DNA from: Nakaseomyces glabratus
Lineage: Eukaryota; Ascomycota; Saccharomycetes; Saccharomycetales; Saccharomycetaceae
Reading direction: 5' to 3'
NCBI RefSeq assembly: GCF_010111755.1
Contig: NC_088959.1
Span: 1,054,001 to 1,118,000 of the forward strand
Length of the DNA stretch: 64,000 nt
Position numbers and translations under genes: made by a program. Shown here piece after piece: positions 1 to 9,801 of the stretch. The notes below the pieces were generated by a model, which saw only the letters and a program-made list of their open reading frames with translations, did not search any database and was not told where the DNA came from. The stretch's first letter is position 1, and every line of letters starts with the position of its first letter.

Positions 1-3000
1 CTAATGTTTGTTCATTTCCAGAGAGTAGATCTAGAACTGCGGGGTTCAGAGTACTCACTGCAGGGCTGGGTATATGGATTACGTCAGATTCCTACAAAGA
101 GTTGTTGAATTATTCTGGTAGTTCCCAGTTGATCACTCAACAGTCCAGTACCACCCAACCGAACTTTGAAATTGGTGGTTTGGTAGGGAATATTTATGGA
201 TTAACCATTGTACCAAGCTATCTGTTAGTGGAATTGACTGGATATTTTGTTCCACCTGTCTCGGGTGAGTATACATTTTCACTTGAAGGATCTGATGATG
301 CGGCCATTATCTTCATTGCCAACCCTTCTACGTTTAAATGTGGTAATATTGAAGACTGGCCAACACCGAATGAAGCTGATATATCTGTCACTGATACTAT
401 ACATACATCTAGAACTCTCTACATGGTCGAGGGTGTTGCTTATCCTATCCGTATTGCTTATTACAATGGACTATCAATAGGAAAATTGCAGGCGTCCTTC
501 ACAGATCCTAGGGGTGTAAGGAGAGTCGATTGGAACGGATATATCTGGAGATATGATTCGTGTGATACATGTTCTTATGTACCACCACCAACTGTAGTTA
601 CAACAGAAACTTCTAGCTGGGTTCTGAATCCTACGACTACAGGAACTAGTTATAGCACAGCTTTGGGAATTGATGGTTTGCCAACTACATATACCATCTA
701 CCAAGTGGTTGTTCCAACTATAACTAAGTCTCTTGAAATTCCTCCTCCTATTACGCAAACAGATACCCATCCTGACTATTTGGAAGAGGAAGTTGTTAGT
801 TACTATAGTACTACCAATGCTGAAGGTAGTCCGATTACTGGCACCACCACTTCCACCATTCGGACGATTTTGATTATCCCACCCCCCATTACCATCACAG
901 TTACTAAGGAAGGGTGGGAAGAAGAACAAGAAATCTCGTACTTTAGTACAACCGATGCTAATGGACATGGAATCACTGGAAGCACTACTAGAACAATAAC
1001 TTTCCATGTAGACCTACCGACACCATTTACGACAACATACACCAGCAATCATGAACAGGTTGAGGCTGAAGTATCGTATATACCCACTGTTGATGAGGAT
1101 GGAAAGCCTACTTATGTTACAACTACCAAGGTTATAGCAATTTCGCACTTGCCGCCTCCTCCAGGTTATACAGTTACAGTTGATGTGGGAAATGAAGTGA
1201 CCCACTATGAAGTTGTTAGCTACTTCACGACAGAAGACGAAAATGGGCAATTTTACACTGGCACATCCACTGTTACATTTACTCCACCAAGTCCAACCAC
1301 GATTACAATTACCAAAGAAGGTGTTGAGGAAACTGACTACGTTTCATATTTCATAACTACAGATGCCGAACACAATATTATAACGAGCAGTTCAGTCGGT
1401 AAAATACTCGACGATGGATTAGACAAGACGACTGTTGTGACTGATGAGGATGGGACAGTGCACACCGACATCATCTCGCACATCACCACTACGGATGCGG
1501 AGGGCAACCCCACGATAATCTTGACCACGTACCCATCGCCTACTGACGACGGGTTGGACAAGACGACTGTTGTGACTGATGAGGATGGGACAGTGCACAC
1601 CGACATCATCTCGCACATCACCACTACGGATGCGGAGGGCAACCCCACGATAATCTTGACCACGTACCCATCGCCTACTGACGACGGGTTGGACAAGACG
1701 ACTGTTGTGACTGATGAGGATGGGACAGTGCACACCGACATCATCTCGCACATCACCACTACGGATGCGGAGGGCAACCCCACGATAATCTTGACCACGT
1801 ACCCATCGCCTACTGACGACGGGTTGGACAAGACGACTGTTGTGACTGATGAGGATGGGACAGTGCACACCGACATCATCTCGCACATCACCACTACGGA
1901 TGCGGAGGGCAACCCCACGATAATCTTGACCACGTACCCATCGCCTACTGACGACGGGTTGGACAAGACGACTGTTGTGACTGATGAGGATGGGACAGTG
2001 CACACCGACATCATCTCGCACATCACCACTACGGATGCGGAGGGCAACCCCACGATAATCTTGACCACGTACCCATCGCCTACTGACGACGGGTTGGACA
2101 AGACGACTGTTGTGACTGATGAGGATGGGACAGTGCACACCGACATCATCTCGCACATCACCACTACGGATGCGGAGGGCAACCCCACGATAATCTTGAC
2201 CACGTACCCATCGCCTACTGACGACGGGTTGGACAAGACGACTGTTGTGACTGATGAGGATGGGACAGTGCACACCGACATCATCTCGCACATCACCACT
2301 ACGGATGCGGAGGGCAACCCCACGATAATCTTGACCACGTACCCATCGCCTACTGATTCTATTGGAAATCCAATTGCGTTATCTAATGTTTGTTCATTTC
2401 CAGAGAGTAGATCTAGAACTGCGGGGTTCAGAGTACTCACTGCAGGGCTGGGTATATGGATTACGTCAGATTCCTACAAAGAGTTGTTGAATTATTCTGG
2501 TAGTTCCCAGTTGATCACTCAACAGTCCAGTACCACCCAACCGAACTTTGAAATTGGTGGTTTGGTAGGGAATATTTATGGATTAACCATTGTACCAAGC
2601 TATCTGTTAGTGGAATTGACTGGATATTTTGTTCCACCTGTCTCGGGTGAGTATACATTTTCACTTGAAGGATCTGATGATGCGGCCATTATCTTCATTG
2701 CCAACCCTTCTACGTTTAAATGTGGTAATATTGAAGACTGGCCAACACCGAATGAAGCTGATATATCTGTCACTGATACTATACATACATCTAGAACTCT
2801 CTACATGGTCGAGGGTGTTGCTTATCCTATCCGTATTGCTTATTACAATGGACTATCAATAGGAAAATTGCAGGCGTCCTTCACAGATCCTAGGGGTGTA
2901 AGGAGAGTCGATTGGAACGGATATATCTGGAGATATGATTCGTGTGATACATGTTCTTATGTACCACCACCAACTGTAGTTACAACAGAAACTTCTAGCT

Positions 3001-5717
3001 GGGTTCTGAATCCTACGACTACAGGAACTAGTTATAGCACAGCTTTGGGAATTGATGGTTTGCCAACTACATATACCATCTACCAAGTGGTTGTTCCAAC
3101 TATAACTAAGTCTCTTGAAATTCCTCCTCCTATTACGCAAACAGATACCCATCCTGACTATTTGGAAGAGGAAGTTGTTAGTTACTATAGTACTACCAAT
3201 GCTGAAGGTAGTCCGATTACTGGCACCACCACTTCCACCATTCGGACGATTTTGATTATCCCACCCCCCATTACCATCACAGTTACTAAGGAAGGGTGGG
3301 AAGAAGAACAAGAAATCTCGTACTTTAGTACAACCGATGCTAATGGACATGGAATCACTGGAAGCACTACTAGAACAATAACTTTCCATGTAGACCTACC
3401 GACACCATTTACGACAACATACACCAGCAATCATGAACAGGTTGAGGCTGAAGTATCGTATATACCCACTGTTGATGAGGATGGAAAGCCTACTTATGTT
3501 ACAACTACCAAGGTTATAGCAATTTCGCACTTGCCGCCTCCTCCAGGTTATACAGTTACAGTTGATGTGGGAAATGAAGTGACCCACTATGAAGTTGTTA
3601 GCTACTTCACGACAGAAGACGAAAATGGGCAATTTTACACTGGCACGTCCACTGTTACATTTACTCCACCAAGTCCAACCACGATTACAATTACCAAAGA
3701 AGGTGTTGAGGAAACTGACTACGTTTCATATTTCATAACTACAGATGCCGAACACAATATTATAACGAGCAGTTCAGTCAGTAAAATACTCGACGATGGA
3801 TTAGACAAGACGACTGTTGTGACTGATGAGGATGGGACAGTGCACACCGACATCATCTCGCACATCACCACTACGGATGCGGAGGGCAACCCCACGATAA
3901 TTTTGACCACGTACCCATCGCCTACTGACGACGGGTTGGACAAGACGACTGTTGTGACTGATGAGGATGGGACAGTGCACACCGACATCATCTCGCACAT
4001 CACCACTACGGATGCGGAGGGCAACCCCACGATAATCTTGACCACGTACCCATCGCCTACTGACGACGGGTTGGACAAGACGACTGTTGTGACTGATGAG
4101 GATGGGACAGTGCACACCGACATCATCTCGCACATCACCACTACGGATGCGGAGGGCAACCCCACGATAATCTTGACCACGTACCCATCGCCTACTGACG
4201 ACGGGTTGGACAAGACGACTGTTGTGACTGATGAGGATGGGACAGTGCACACCGACATCATCTCGCACATCACCACTACGGATGCGGAGGGCAACCCCAC
4301 GATAATCTTGACCACGTACCCATCGCCTACTGATAATGTAGATATCAGTACTTCTCTTCCTCAACCAAGTACTACATCATATACTGAAGATGGTGTGGTT
4401 ATAGTTGAGGTAGTGTATGTCACCATCTACACTGCAAGCAATGGCGATGTGATGCTTACCACGATTACTGAACTGTCTAAGGAAATGATTGATGCTGGAC
4501 CAATATGGGTGAGCCCTACTACAAGTACAGTAACAACAGTAGATAGTAATGGTAATACATTAACAATCACCACATCCTATCTAATTGACAATAATGGTAA
4601 TACAGGACCAATTCCAAACTCTGTGATATCGTCATCAGTGCAGCCTAGCGATGATGGGCTGGATAAGACGACTGTTGTGACTGATGAGGATGGGACAGTG
4701 CACACCGACATCATCTCGCACATCACCACTACGGATGCGGAGGGCAACCCCACGATAATCTTGACCACGTACCCATCACCTACTGATAATGTAGATATCA
4801 GTACTTCTCTTCCTCAACCAAGTACTACATCATATACTGAAGATGGTGTGGTTATAGTTGAGGTAGTGTATGTCACCATCTACACTGCAAGCAATGGCGA
4901 TGTGATGCTTACCACGATTACTGAACTGTCTAAGGAAATGATTGATGCTGGACCAATATGGGTGAGCCCTACTACAAGTACAGTAACAACAGTAGATAGT
5001 AATGGTAATACATTAACAATCACCACATCCTATCTAATTGACAATAATGGTAATACAGGACCAATTCCAAACTCTGTGATATCGTCATCAGTGCAGCCTA
5101 GCGATGATGGGCTGGATAAGACGACTGTTGTGACTGATGAGGATGGGACAGTGCACACCGACATCATCTCGCACATCACCACTACGGATGCGGAGGGCAA
5201 CCCCACGATAATCTTGACCACATACCCGTCCACTGCCGAAGACGGTAAAGATAGGCCAACGGTTATTAGTAGCTCGGATAGTACTATGCCTCCACATAAA
5301 CTGTCCTCTTCCAGTAGAGCCGATTCTGATATCAAGCCTTCTCCTACATCTAACTCAATATATATCCCAGAAATTTCTCGTTCAGTAGGGAATAATTTGC
5401 AACCCAGTTCTAGTGCCACATTATCAATAGGCATTCCTGAAGATAATTTCAGTTCTTCTGTTATAGTGGGGTCCGACTCATTTGGAAGTAGTGATCAATC
5501 GGTATTAGAAGGTCAATCTATTGGAACCGATGACTTTGCTTCCATCAAGACCATTGATATATCGGTTCTTGAAACTTCTTTACCGACAAATGAGACAACG
5601 AGCCGTCACACTTCTATAATTGAGGGCTCCGTTAAGGGTGCTGCACCTTCTGTGAAAAACAACTTCACGATTACCGTACTACCTTTGATAGTTGTACTAG
5701 CGTTGTGTGTTGTGTAA
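1..5717 (+). CDS. PWP4: PWP-type GPI-anchored PA14 adhesin with SHITT megasatellite (5' end outside window)
   Basis: The frame is open from the first base, so the true start and signal peptide lie upstream; about 1904 residues are visible. The order is: PA14/GLEYA-like lectin domain (about nt 160-560, with a GSDDAAIIF segment carrying the DD pair typical of Ca-binding PA14 adhesins), five diverged 'VSYxxTTD' units, seven SHITT repeats, then a second nearly identical copy of the whole module (from 2383), four SHITT repeats, two copies of a 151-residue compound unit, a Ser/Thr-rich stalk and a hydrophobic C-terminal tail (about nt 5660-5714) fitting a GPI signal. Such proteins are cross-linked to the cell wall and mediate adhesion. 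The PWP4 name rests on the PA14 plus SHITT architecture and the downstream TPO3-like gene as I recall them from C. glabrata; another PWP paralogue is possible. Internal copies are so alike that assembly error must be excluded. Confidence 0.85.
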   Translation, partial: NVCSFPESRSRTAGFRVLTAGLGIWITSDSYKELLNYSGSSQLITQQSSTTQPNFEIGGLVGNIYGLTIVPSYLLVELTGYFVPPVSGEYTFSLEGSDDAAIIFIANPSTFKCGNIEDWPTPNEADISVTDTIHTSRTLYMVEGVAYPIRIAYYNGLSIGKLQASFTDPRGVRRVDWNGYIWRYDSCDTCSYVPPPTVVTTETSSWVLNPTTTGTSYSTALGIDGLPTTYTIYQVVVPTITKSLEIPPPITQTDTHPDYLEEEVVSYYSTTNAEGSPITGTTTSTIRTILIIPPPITITVTKEGWEEEQEISYFSTTDANGHGITGSTTRTITFHVDLPTPFTTTYTSNHEQVEAEVSYIPTVDEDGKPTYVTTTKVIAISHLPPPPGYTVTVDVGNEVTHYEVVSYFTTEDENGQFYTGTSTVTFTPPSPTTITITKEGVEETDYVSYFITTDAEHNIITSSSVGKILDDGLDKTTVVTDEDGTVHTDIISHITTTDAEGNPTIILTTYPSPTDDGLDKTTVVTDEDGTVHTDIISHITTTDAEGNPTIILTTYPSPTDDGLDKTTVVTDEDGTVHTDIISHITTTDAEGNPTIILTTYPSPTDDGLDKTTVVTDEDGTVHTDIISHITTTDAEGNPTIILTTYPSPTDDGLDKTTVVTDEDGTVHTDIISHITTTDAEGNPTIILTTYPSPTDDGLDKTTVVTDEDGTVHTDIISHITTTDAEGNPTIILTTYPSPTDDGLDKTTVVTDEDGTVHTDIISHITTTDAEGNPTIILTTYPSPTDSIGNPIALSNVCSFPESRSRTAGFRVLTAGLGIWITSDSYKELLNYSGSSQLITQQSSTTQPNFEIGGLVGNIYGLTIVPSYLLVELTGYFVPPVSGEYTFSLEGSDDAAIIFIANPSTFKCGNIEDWPTPNEADISVTDTIHTSRTLYMVEGVAYPIRIAYYNGLSIGKLQASFTDPRGVRRVDWNGYIWRYDSCDTCSYVPPPTVVTTETSSWVLNPTTTGTSYSTALGIDGLPTTYTIYQVVVPTITKSLEIPPPITQTDTHPDYLEEEVVSYYSTTNAEGSPITGTTTSTIRTILIIPPPITITVTKEGWEEEQEISYFSTTDANGHGITGSTTRTITFHVDLPTPFTTTYTSNHEQVEAEVSYIPTVDEDGKPTYVTTTKVIAISHLPPPPGYTVTVDVGNEVTHYEVVSYFTTEDENGQFYTGTSTVTFTPPSPTTITITKEGVEETDYVSYFITTDAEHNIITSSSVSKILDDGLDKTTVVTDEDGTVHTDIISHITTTDAEGNPTIILTTYPSPTDDGLDKTTVVTDEDGTVHTDIISHITTTDAEGNPTIILTTYPSPTDDGLDKTTVVTDEDGTVHTDIISHITTTDAEGNPTIILTTYPSPTDDGLDKTTVVTDEDGTVHTDIISHITTTDAEGNPTIILTTYPSPTDNVDISTSLPQPSTTSYTEDGVVIVEVVYVTIYTASNGDVMLTTITELSKEMIDAGPIWVSPTTSTVTTVDSNGNTLTITTSYLIDNNGNTGPIPNSVISSSVQPSDDGLDKTTVVTDEDGTVHTDIISHITTTDAEGNPTIILTTYPSPTDNVDISTSLPQPSTTSYTEDGVVIVEVVYVTIYTASNGDVMLTTITELSKEMIDAGPIWVSPTTSTVTTVDSNGNTLTITTSYLIDNNGNTGPIPNSVISSSVQPSDDGLDKTTVVTDEDGTVHTDIISHITTTDAEGNPTIILTTYPSTAEDGKDRPTVISSSDSTMPPHKLSSSSRADSDIKPSPTSNSIYIPEISRSVGNNLQPSSSATLSIGIPEDNFSSSVIVGSDSFGSSDQSVLEGQSIGTDDFASIKTIDISVLETSLPTNETTSRHTSIIEGSVKGAAPSVKNNFTITVLPLIVVLALCVV
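1410..2354 (+). repeat. SHITT megasatellite array 1, seven 135-bp units
   Basis: Seven head-to-tail units of exactly 135 bp (45 codons) code for a Thr-rich motif containing ISHITTTDAEGNPT. Units 2-7 look identical by eye; unit 1 differs in its first codons (gat gga tta instead of gac ggg ttg). The period being a multiple of three keeps the reading frame. Units this homogeneous suggest recent expansion or ongoing conversion. Confidence 0.97.
3792..4331 (+). repeat. SHITT megasatellite array 2, four 135-bp units
   Basis: Same 135-bp unit as the first array but only four copies, beginning exactly 2382 bp after array 1. Unit 1 has a t for c change near 3902. Copy number is the main difference between the two large modules. 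Confidence 0.97.
4332..5237 (+). repeat. Tandem pair of 453-bp compound units (spacer plus one SHITT unit)
   Basis: Positions 4332-4784 and 4785-5237 are two near-identical 453-bp (151-codon) units. Each has a unique 318-bp spacer (starting NVDISTSLPQPSTT) and one SHITT unit (at 4650 and 5103). The second ends with several changes (acatacccgtcc) where the array gives way to the Ser/Thr stalk. Confidence 0.95.
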
Positions 5718-6630
5718 CACACATGTCTAATTTAAACAATGAATCGTAAACAAGATTAAGAGAAACTTATTATACGGAAATGTTCCGTGTTGTACTATGC
5801 TAATGACATATATAGTCCTTATGGCCTATGGCCGCTTGCTTTGATTTTATGAAGGATGAGAGATGGTATTGTTGTTTGTATCAAAAAAAAAAATGAAACA
5901 CATCCTACTATGAAGTTGTAATATTAGTTAATATATATACGACACTGTATAAAATTAGTGTTTATCAGTTTAAATTTTGAATATAAATTTGGTTTTCTTT
6001 TTTTATCGTAATCAGATTAGATAGCCGTTACCGCAAATAAAGTCTCATAGAAGTATATCATTCTTATTTGGTATTTTATCATCTACATCATGTTTTCCTT
6101 TGAGTCATCTACATCGGTCACGTATAACTCCTTTGACATCTCAAGCTACTGCCAATTGAAACGAGAAAGCAAGTGGAGAGGGAACGAGTGTAAGTCCGAG
6201 AGAAAGGCACATCTGCAGCGTCTTTGATTATTCCTTATTCCGCGCTGTTTATGGCTCATCCTTATCCTAGAAAAGCAGCTCTCTTGACTTGCCGGGTTCG
6301 TATACTGCCCCTCCCACCGAACCGAACAATAATTGGACACTTGTTCCAAGACCTATTGGCCATTTCACGAAAGGTTTGCAGTTGTTCGTAACAAAATTTG
6401 TGCTTTCTCCGAGGGATTTTATTTTCCTTTTGCCAGGTGCTCCCTTTGTTGTTGAGATGCCATTCCCGTACGGCCAATGAGAGCACCACAGTTCCCCCCC
6501 GCAGATATACAGTATTCTCTGTGCTGGGAGTCATCTTGTTAGGGGAAGCATTCGTCTTCCATATAGACCTTTTTTAAACTCCTGTACGCATGTTTGTCAG
6601 TGGAAGAGCATGGCCCTCTGAAATGCTTCG

Positions 6631-6676
6631 CTCTGAGTGGCTTCTCTCTGAGTGTTTCTCTCTGAGTGGCTTCTCT
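6631..6676. repeat. Short tandem repeat, three 14-15-bp units
   Basis: CTCTGAGTGGCTTCT, CTCTGAGTGTTTCT and CTCTGAGTGGCTTCT follow one another and run into a further CT-rich stretch. Confidence 0.85.
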
Positions 6677-7755
6677 CTAACCCAGCTCCAGAAGAAATGG
6701 CCGCACTACCCTATCAAAAAGGCAATCGCACTGTCTTCTCCTGCACCCTTGTTGCACCTCTGTGCTGCTTGATCTAAGGGAATAGCTTTATTAAGACTTG
6801 AACAAAATTTGAGTGGATTCCGAGGGGTTTTTCTGCTTTTTCCCAATTTAGTAGTCGTTATTCGCTAACATCCCTTAAAAATATCTCGGTCCCTCCACAG
6901 ACAATTCCGTAGCCTCCACGTAAGCACGCGATATCGGTTGTTTGGGGGGGGGGGGGAGCCAAGGGGTTTCACAGAGAGAGAGGCACTACACGTACGGGTA
7001 TTCCTCTGCAGAGCATGCCATTCCCATTTCCCACACACAGTAACGATGCAAGAGATCCAATTTCACTATTTTCCCCCCAGTTCTTCAGATGTTTATGCAT
7101 AGAACCCGGAACAACTCCCCCAGAACACCACGCACAACTGGGTTTAAAAAAAACCATCCCTGTGCTTCTCTCTTCTCTACAGGCATCTTTTGTCTCTTTG
7201 AAGAAGTGATTGGTAGAAACTCGGCGAGCCCGGAAGTAGAGCATTCACTCGCACTGTAAACACCGTATAGATCAACGATAAATTTCCAAACAATGAATAG
7301 ATTATACAGAAGCTTCGATTTTCCATCAATTATATGATTTCGTGCGGTACTTTCTTAGTAGGAAGTGAAAAAAAACACTACACAAAATCAAATCAGAATT
7401 TGAACCTTCGGTGATATAATCCTGGTCAAAAAAAATTGACTTGAAAATTTAATTGAAAAAAAAATCTTGTAGGGCATCATACAATAAGGATAACAATAGT
7501 GGGATGAACAGCAATAGCAAGCAACTTTTGAGTTGTTTTTTAGTGCAACGCCAATAGTACCAGAGTTTAAACGTATATCTTATAGCTAAGTCGCACAAAA
7601 AGAAATACTAGTCTTGAAAATAGAAGAAAAAATAAAAAAAGCCACCGTTCTATTCCGCGATCTTTTATTTTAAAAAACACATATATATAAGTACTAGACT
7701 TGACTTGCTTTTGACTCACTGCAGATTTGTTACACAGAAAGCAAATCATACAAGA

Positions 7756-7810
7756 GTATCTGCTCCCACAAAAGTATCTGTTCACACAAAGGCATCTGTT
7801 TTTATACAAA
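7756..7810. repeat. Three imperfect 18-bp repeats upstream of the TPO gene
   Basis: Units start at 7756, 7774 and 7792 around the core TATCTGYTC-CACAAA; the third is the most diverged. They lie 100-150 bp before the ATG and so may be in the promoter or 5' leader. Confidence 0.8.
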
Positions 7811-7908
7811 ACAGCACTACACTTTTTGCACTTTTCATTAATATAATAATATAACACAGATAAAAAGGAAAAAGACCCCCAACAGATAATCTTAACAAAA
7901 AATTACAA

Positions 7909-9801
7909 ATGGTGGATCAAGAATCATTGGTTTCGTTTTCTTCAGAGACTTCGCAGTCCATCAACAGTGATATCGACATCGAGTCGCAGCAACAGCCAAG
8001 ACAATATATTCCTAGCAATGAAAAAGATGGTAACAAAGAAAGACTACATCTAACACGTACCGAAACGGTAAAATCATTGCAAGAAATGGGTATGACTCAG
8101 GATGCTCCAATCCCTGATGTTAACGCCCCTCAAACTACCACCAAAAACGCTATCTTCCCAGAAGAGTACACAATGGAGACACCAACAGGTTTGGTTCCCG
8201 TGGCTACTTTGCAATCGCTGGGTAGAACATCTACAGCTATCTCTAAATCTAGGACAAGACAGATCGAGAGGTCTGTCTCTCGTCGTAGTCAGAATATCGC
8301 AGCTTCAAGCAACTCGTCAAACAAGGAAGAACTTGAAGATGAGGAAGAAGTCTCTAGCGATATGTCAAATCAACAACCTGAACTTGACCCAGAGATTGAG
8401 TTTGTTACATTTGTGACCGGTGATCCAACAAACCCTCATAACTGGCCACTGTGGATCCGTTGGGCTTACACAGTCATCTTATCCTGCCTGGTCATCTGTG
8501 TTGCTTACGGTTCTGCTTGTATCACAGGTGGTCTATTTACTGTTCAAGAGCAATACCACGTTGGTTTAGAAGCTGCTATTCTATCTTGTTCCTTAATGGT
8601 TATCGGTTTCTCCTTGGGTCCATTGATCTGGTCGCCAGTCAGTGATCTTTACGGTAGACGTTTGGCTTACTTCATCTCTATGGGTCTATACACTATCTTT
8701 AACATTCCATGCGCTTTATCGCCTAATTTGGGTGGTCTATTGGTTTGTAGATTTTTATGTGGTGTGTTCTCTTCCTCAGGTTTGTGTCTAGTTGGTGGTT
8801 CCATTGCCGATATGTTCCCAAGTGAAACGAGAGGTAGAGCTATTGCTTTCTTCGCTTTCGCTCCATACACAGGCCCTATCATCGGTCCACTTGTTAACGG
8901 ATTTGTTTCAGTTTGTACCAGAAGAATGGATTTGATTTTTTGGATCAACATGGCCTTCGCTGGTGTTATGTGGATCATTGTCGCATTCATTCCTGAAACA
9001 TACGCTCCTGTTATCTTGAAATGGCGTGCAGCTAAATTAAGAAAGGAAACTGGTAATCCAAAGATTATGACAGAACAAGAAGCACAAGGTGTTTCCGTCA
9101 ATGAAATGATGAAAGCTTGTTTGATCAGACCACTATATTTTGCAGTCACTGAGCCTGTTCTAGACTTAACTTGTTTCTACGTCTGTCTAATTTACTCTCT
9201 ACTGTATGCTTTCTTCTTTGCATTCCCAGTGGTCTTCGGTGAACTTTATGGTTACAAAGATAATTTAATCGGTTTAATGTTTATCCCAATTCTAATCGGT
9301 GCTACCATGGCATTAGCAACTACATTCTATTGTGAAAACGAGTACCTGAAATTGGTGAAAAAGAGAAAGCCTACGCCAGAAGATCGTTTGTTCGGTGCCA
9401 TGATTGGTGCACCTTTCGCTGCTGCTGCATTGTGGATCCTTGGTGCTACTTCTTATAAGCATATTATATGGGTTGGTCCTGCTTCTTCTGGTCTAGCTTT
9501 TGGTTATGGTATGGTGTTGATTTACTATTCCTTGAACAACTACATTATTGATTGTTATGTTCAATATGCCTCAAGTGCTTTGGCTACTAAGGTTTTCTTA
9601 AGATCCGCCGGTGGTGCTGCTTTCCCATTATTTACTAATCAGATGTACCATAAATTGGGTCTTCAATGGGCAAGTTGGTTGTTGGCTTTTATTTCAACTG
9701 CTATGATTTTGCTACCATTCGGTTTCTATTATTACGGTAAGACGTTGAGACACAAACTTTCAAAGAAAGACTACTCTATCGATACCATTGAAGGATACTA
9801 A
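7909..9801 (+). CDS. TPO3: Polyamine/drug:H+ antiporter of the MFS, TPO2/TPO3 family
   Basis: 630 residues. The first ~175 are hydrophilic, rich in Ser and acidic residues and cytosolic; they are followed by an MFS core with about 12 membrane segments (roughly 180-615). The MFS loop 2-3 signature appears as SPVSDLYGRRLAY and the DHA1 family motif as GPLIWSP near it. S. cerevisiae Tpo2/Tpo3 export polyamines at the plasma membrane and give drug and acid resistance; the C. glabrata orthologue is linked with azole and polyamine tolerance. Residues 52-113 form a conserved module (IPDVNAP, FPEEYTMETPTGLV) that also occurs in the protein encoded at 27542-28177. The long tail probably receives regulatory phosphorylation or ubiquitylation (inference). 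Assignment to TPO2 versus TPO3 is by family and position (YGR138C). Confidence 0.93.
   Translation: MVDQESLVSFSSETSQSINSDIDIESQQQPRQYIPSNEKDGNKERLHLTRTETVKSLQEMGMTQDAPIPDVNAPQTTTKNAIFPEEYTMETPTGLVPVATLQSLGRTSTAISKSRTRQIERSVSRRSQNIAASSNSSNKEELEDEEEVSSDMSNQQPELDPEIEFVTFVTGDPTNPHNWPLWIRWAYTVILSCLVICVAYGSACITGGLFTVQEQYHVGLEAAILSCSLMVIGFSLGPLIWSPVSDLYGRRLAYFISMGLYTIFNIPCALSPNLGGLLVCRFLCGVFSSSGLCLVGGSIADMFPSETRGRAIAFFAFAPYTGPIIGPLVNGFVSVCTRRMDLIFWINMAFAGVMWIIVAFIPETYAPVILKWRAAKLRKETGNPKIMTEQEAQGVSVNEMMKACLIRPLYFAVTEPVLDLTCFYVCLIYSLLYAFFFAFPVVFGELYGYKDNLIGLMFIPILIGATMALATTFYCENEYLKLVKKRKPTPEDRLFGAMIGAPFAAAALWILGATSYKHIIWVGPASSGLAFGYGMVLIYYSLNNYIIDCYVQYASSALATKVFLRSAGGAAFPLFTNQMYHKLGLQWASWLLAFISTAMILLPFGFYYYGKTLRHKLSKKDYSIDTIEGY

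Larger units (their letters stand above)
1..4331 (+). repeat. Large in-frame internal duplication, 2382-bp period
   Basis: Base 1 and base 2383 begin the same sequence (ctaatgtttgttcatttcca). The copies run in parallel through the PA14 domain, diverged units and into the SHITT arrays. Only a handful of differences are visible over about 1.5 kb, for example near 1266/3648 (a to g) and 1400/3782 (g to a, Gly to Ser). Confidence 0.95.
5718..7908. other. Intergenic region between adhesin and TPO transporter
   Basis: No credible gene in 2.2 kb; the open frames here are short and unrelated to known proteins. It holds three low-complexity elements: a 14/15-bp CTCTGAGTG repeat (6631-6676), a run of 13 G (6944-6956) and an 18-bp triplicate (7756-7810). 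The last few hundred bases are presumably the promoter and leader of the transporter gene. I found no exact Pdr1-type TCCRYGSR site. Confidence 0.7.

Noticed and set aside
1337..2440. Long minus-strand frames (also 1419-2291, 3719-4315, 3801-4364) through the repeat arrays
   Set aside because: They are antisense shadows of a 135-bp repeat whose length is a multiple of three; any stop-free phase extends through every copy.
1410..5237. Regular direct repeats resembling a CRISPR array
   Set aside because: Repeats abut with no unique spacers, are 135 bp and code for protein; the organism is a yeast.
7567..7857. Cys-rich 96-codon minus-strand frame before the TPO gene
   Set aside because: The Cys-rich appearance comes from the 18-bp repeats and T/A runs. 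No family resemblance.
5718..7908. Pdr1 response element upstream of the TPO gene
   Set aside because: TCCGAGGG (6406, 6817) and TCCGCGAT (7655) come close to TCCRYGSR but none fits exactly.
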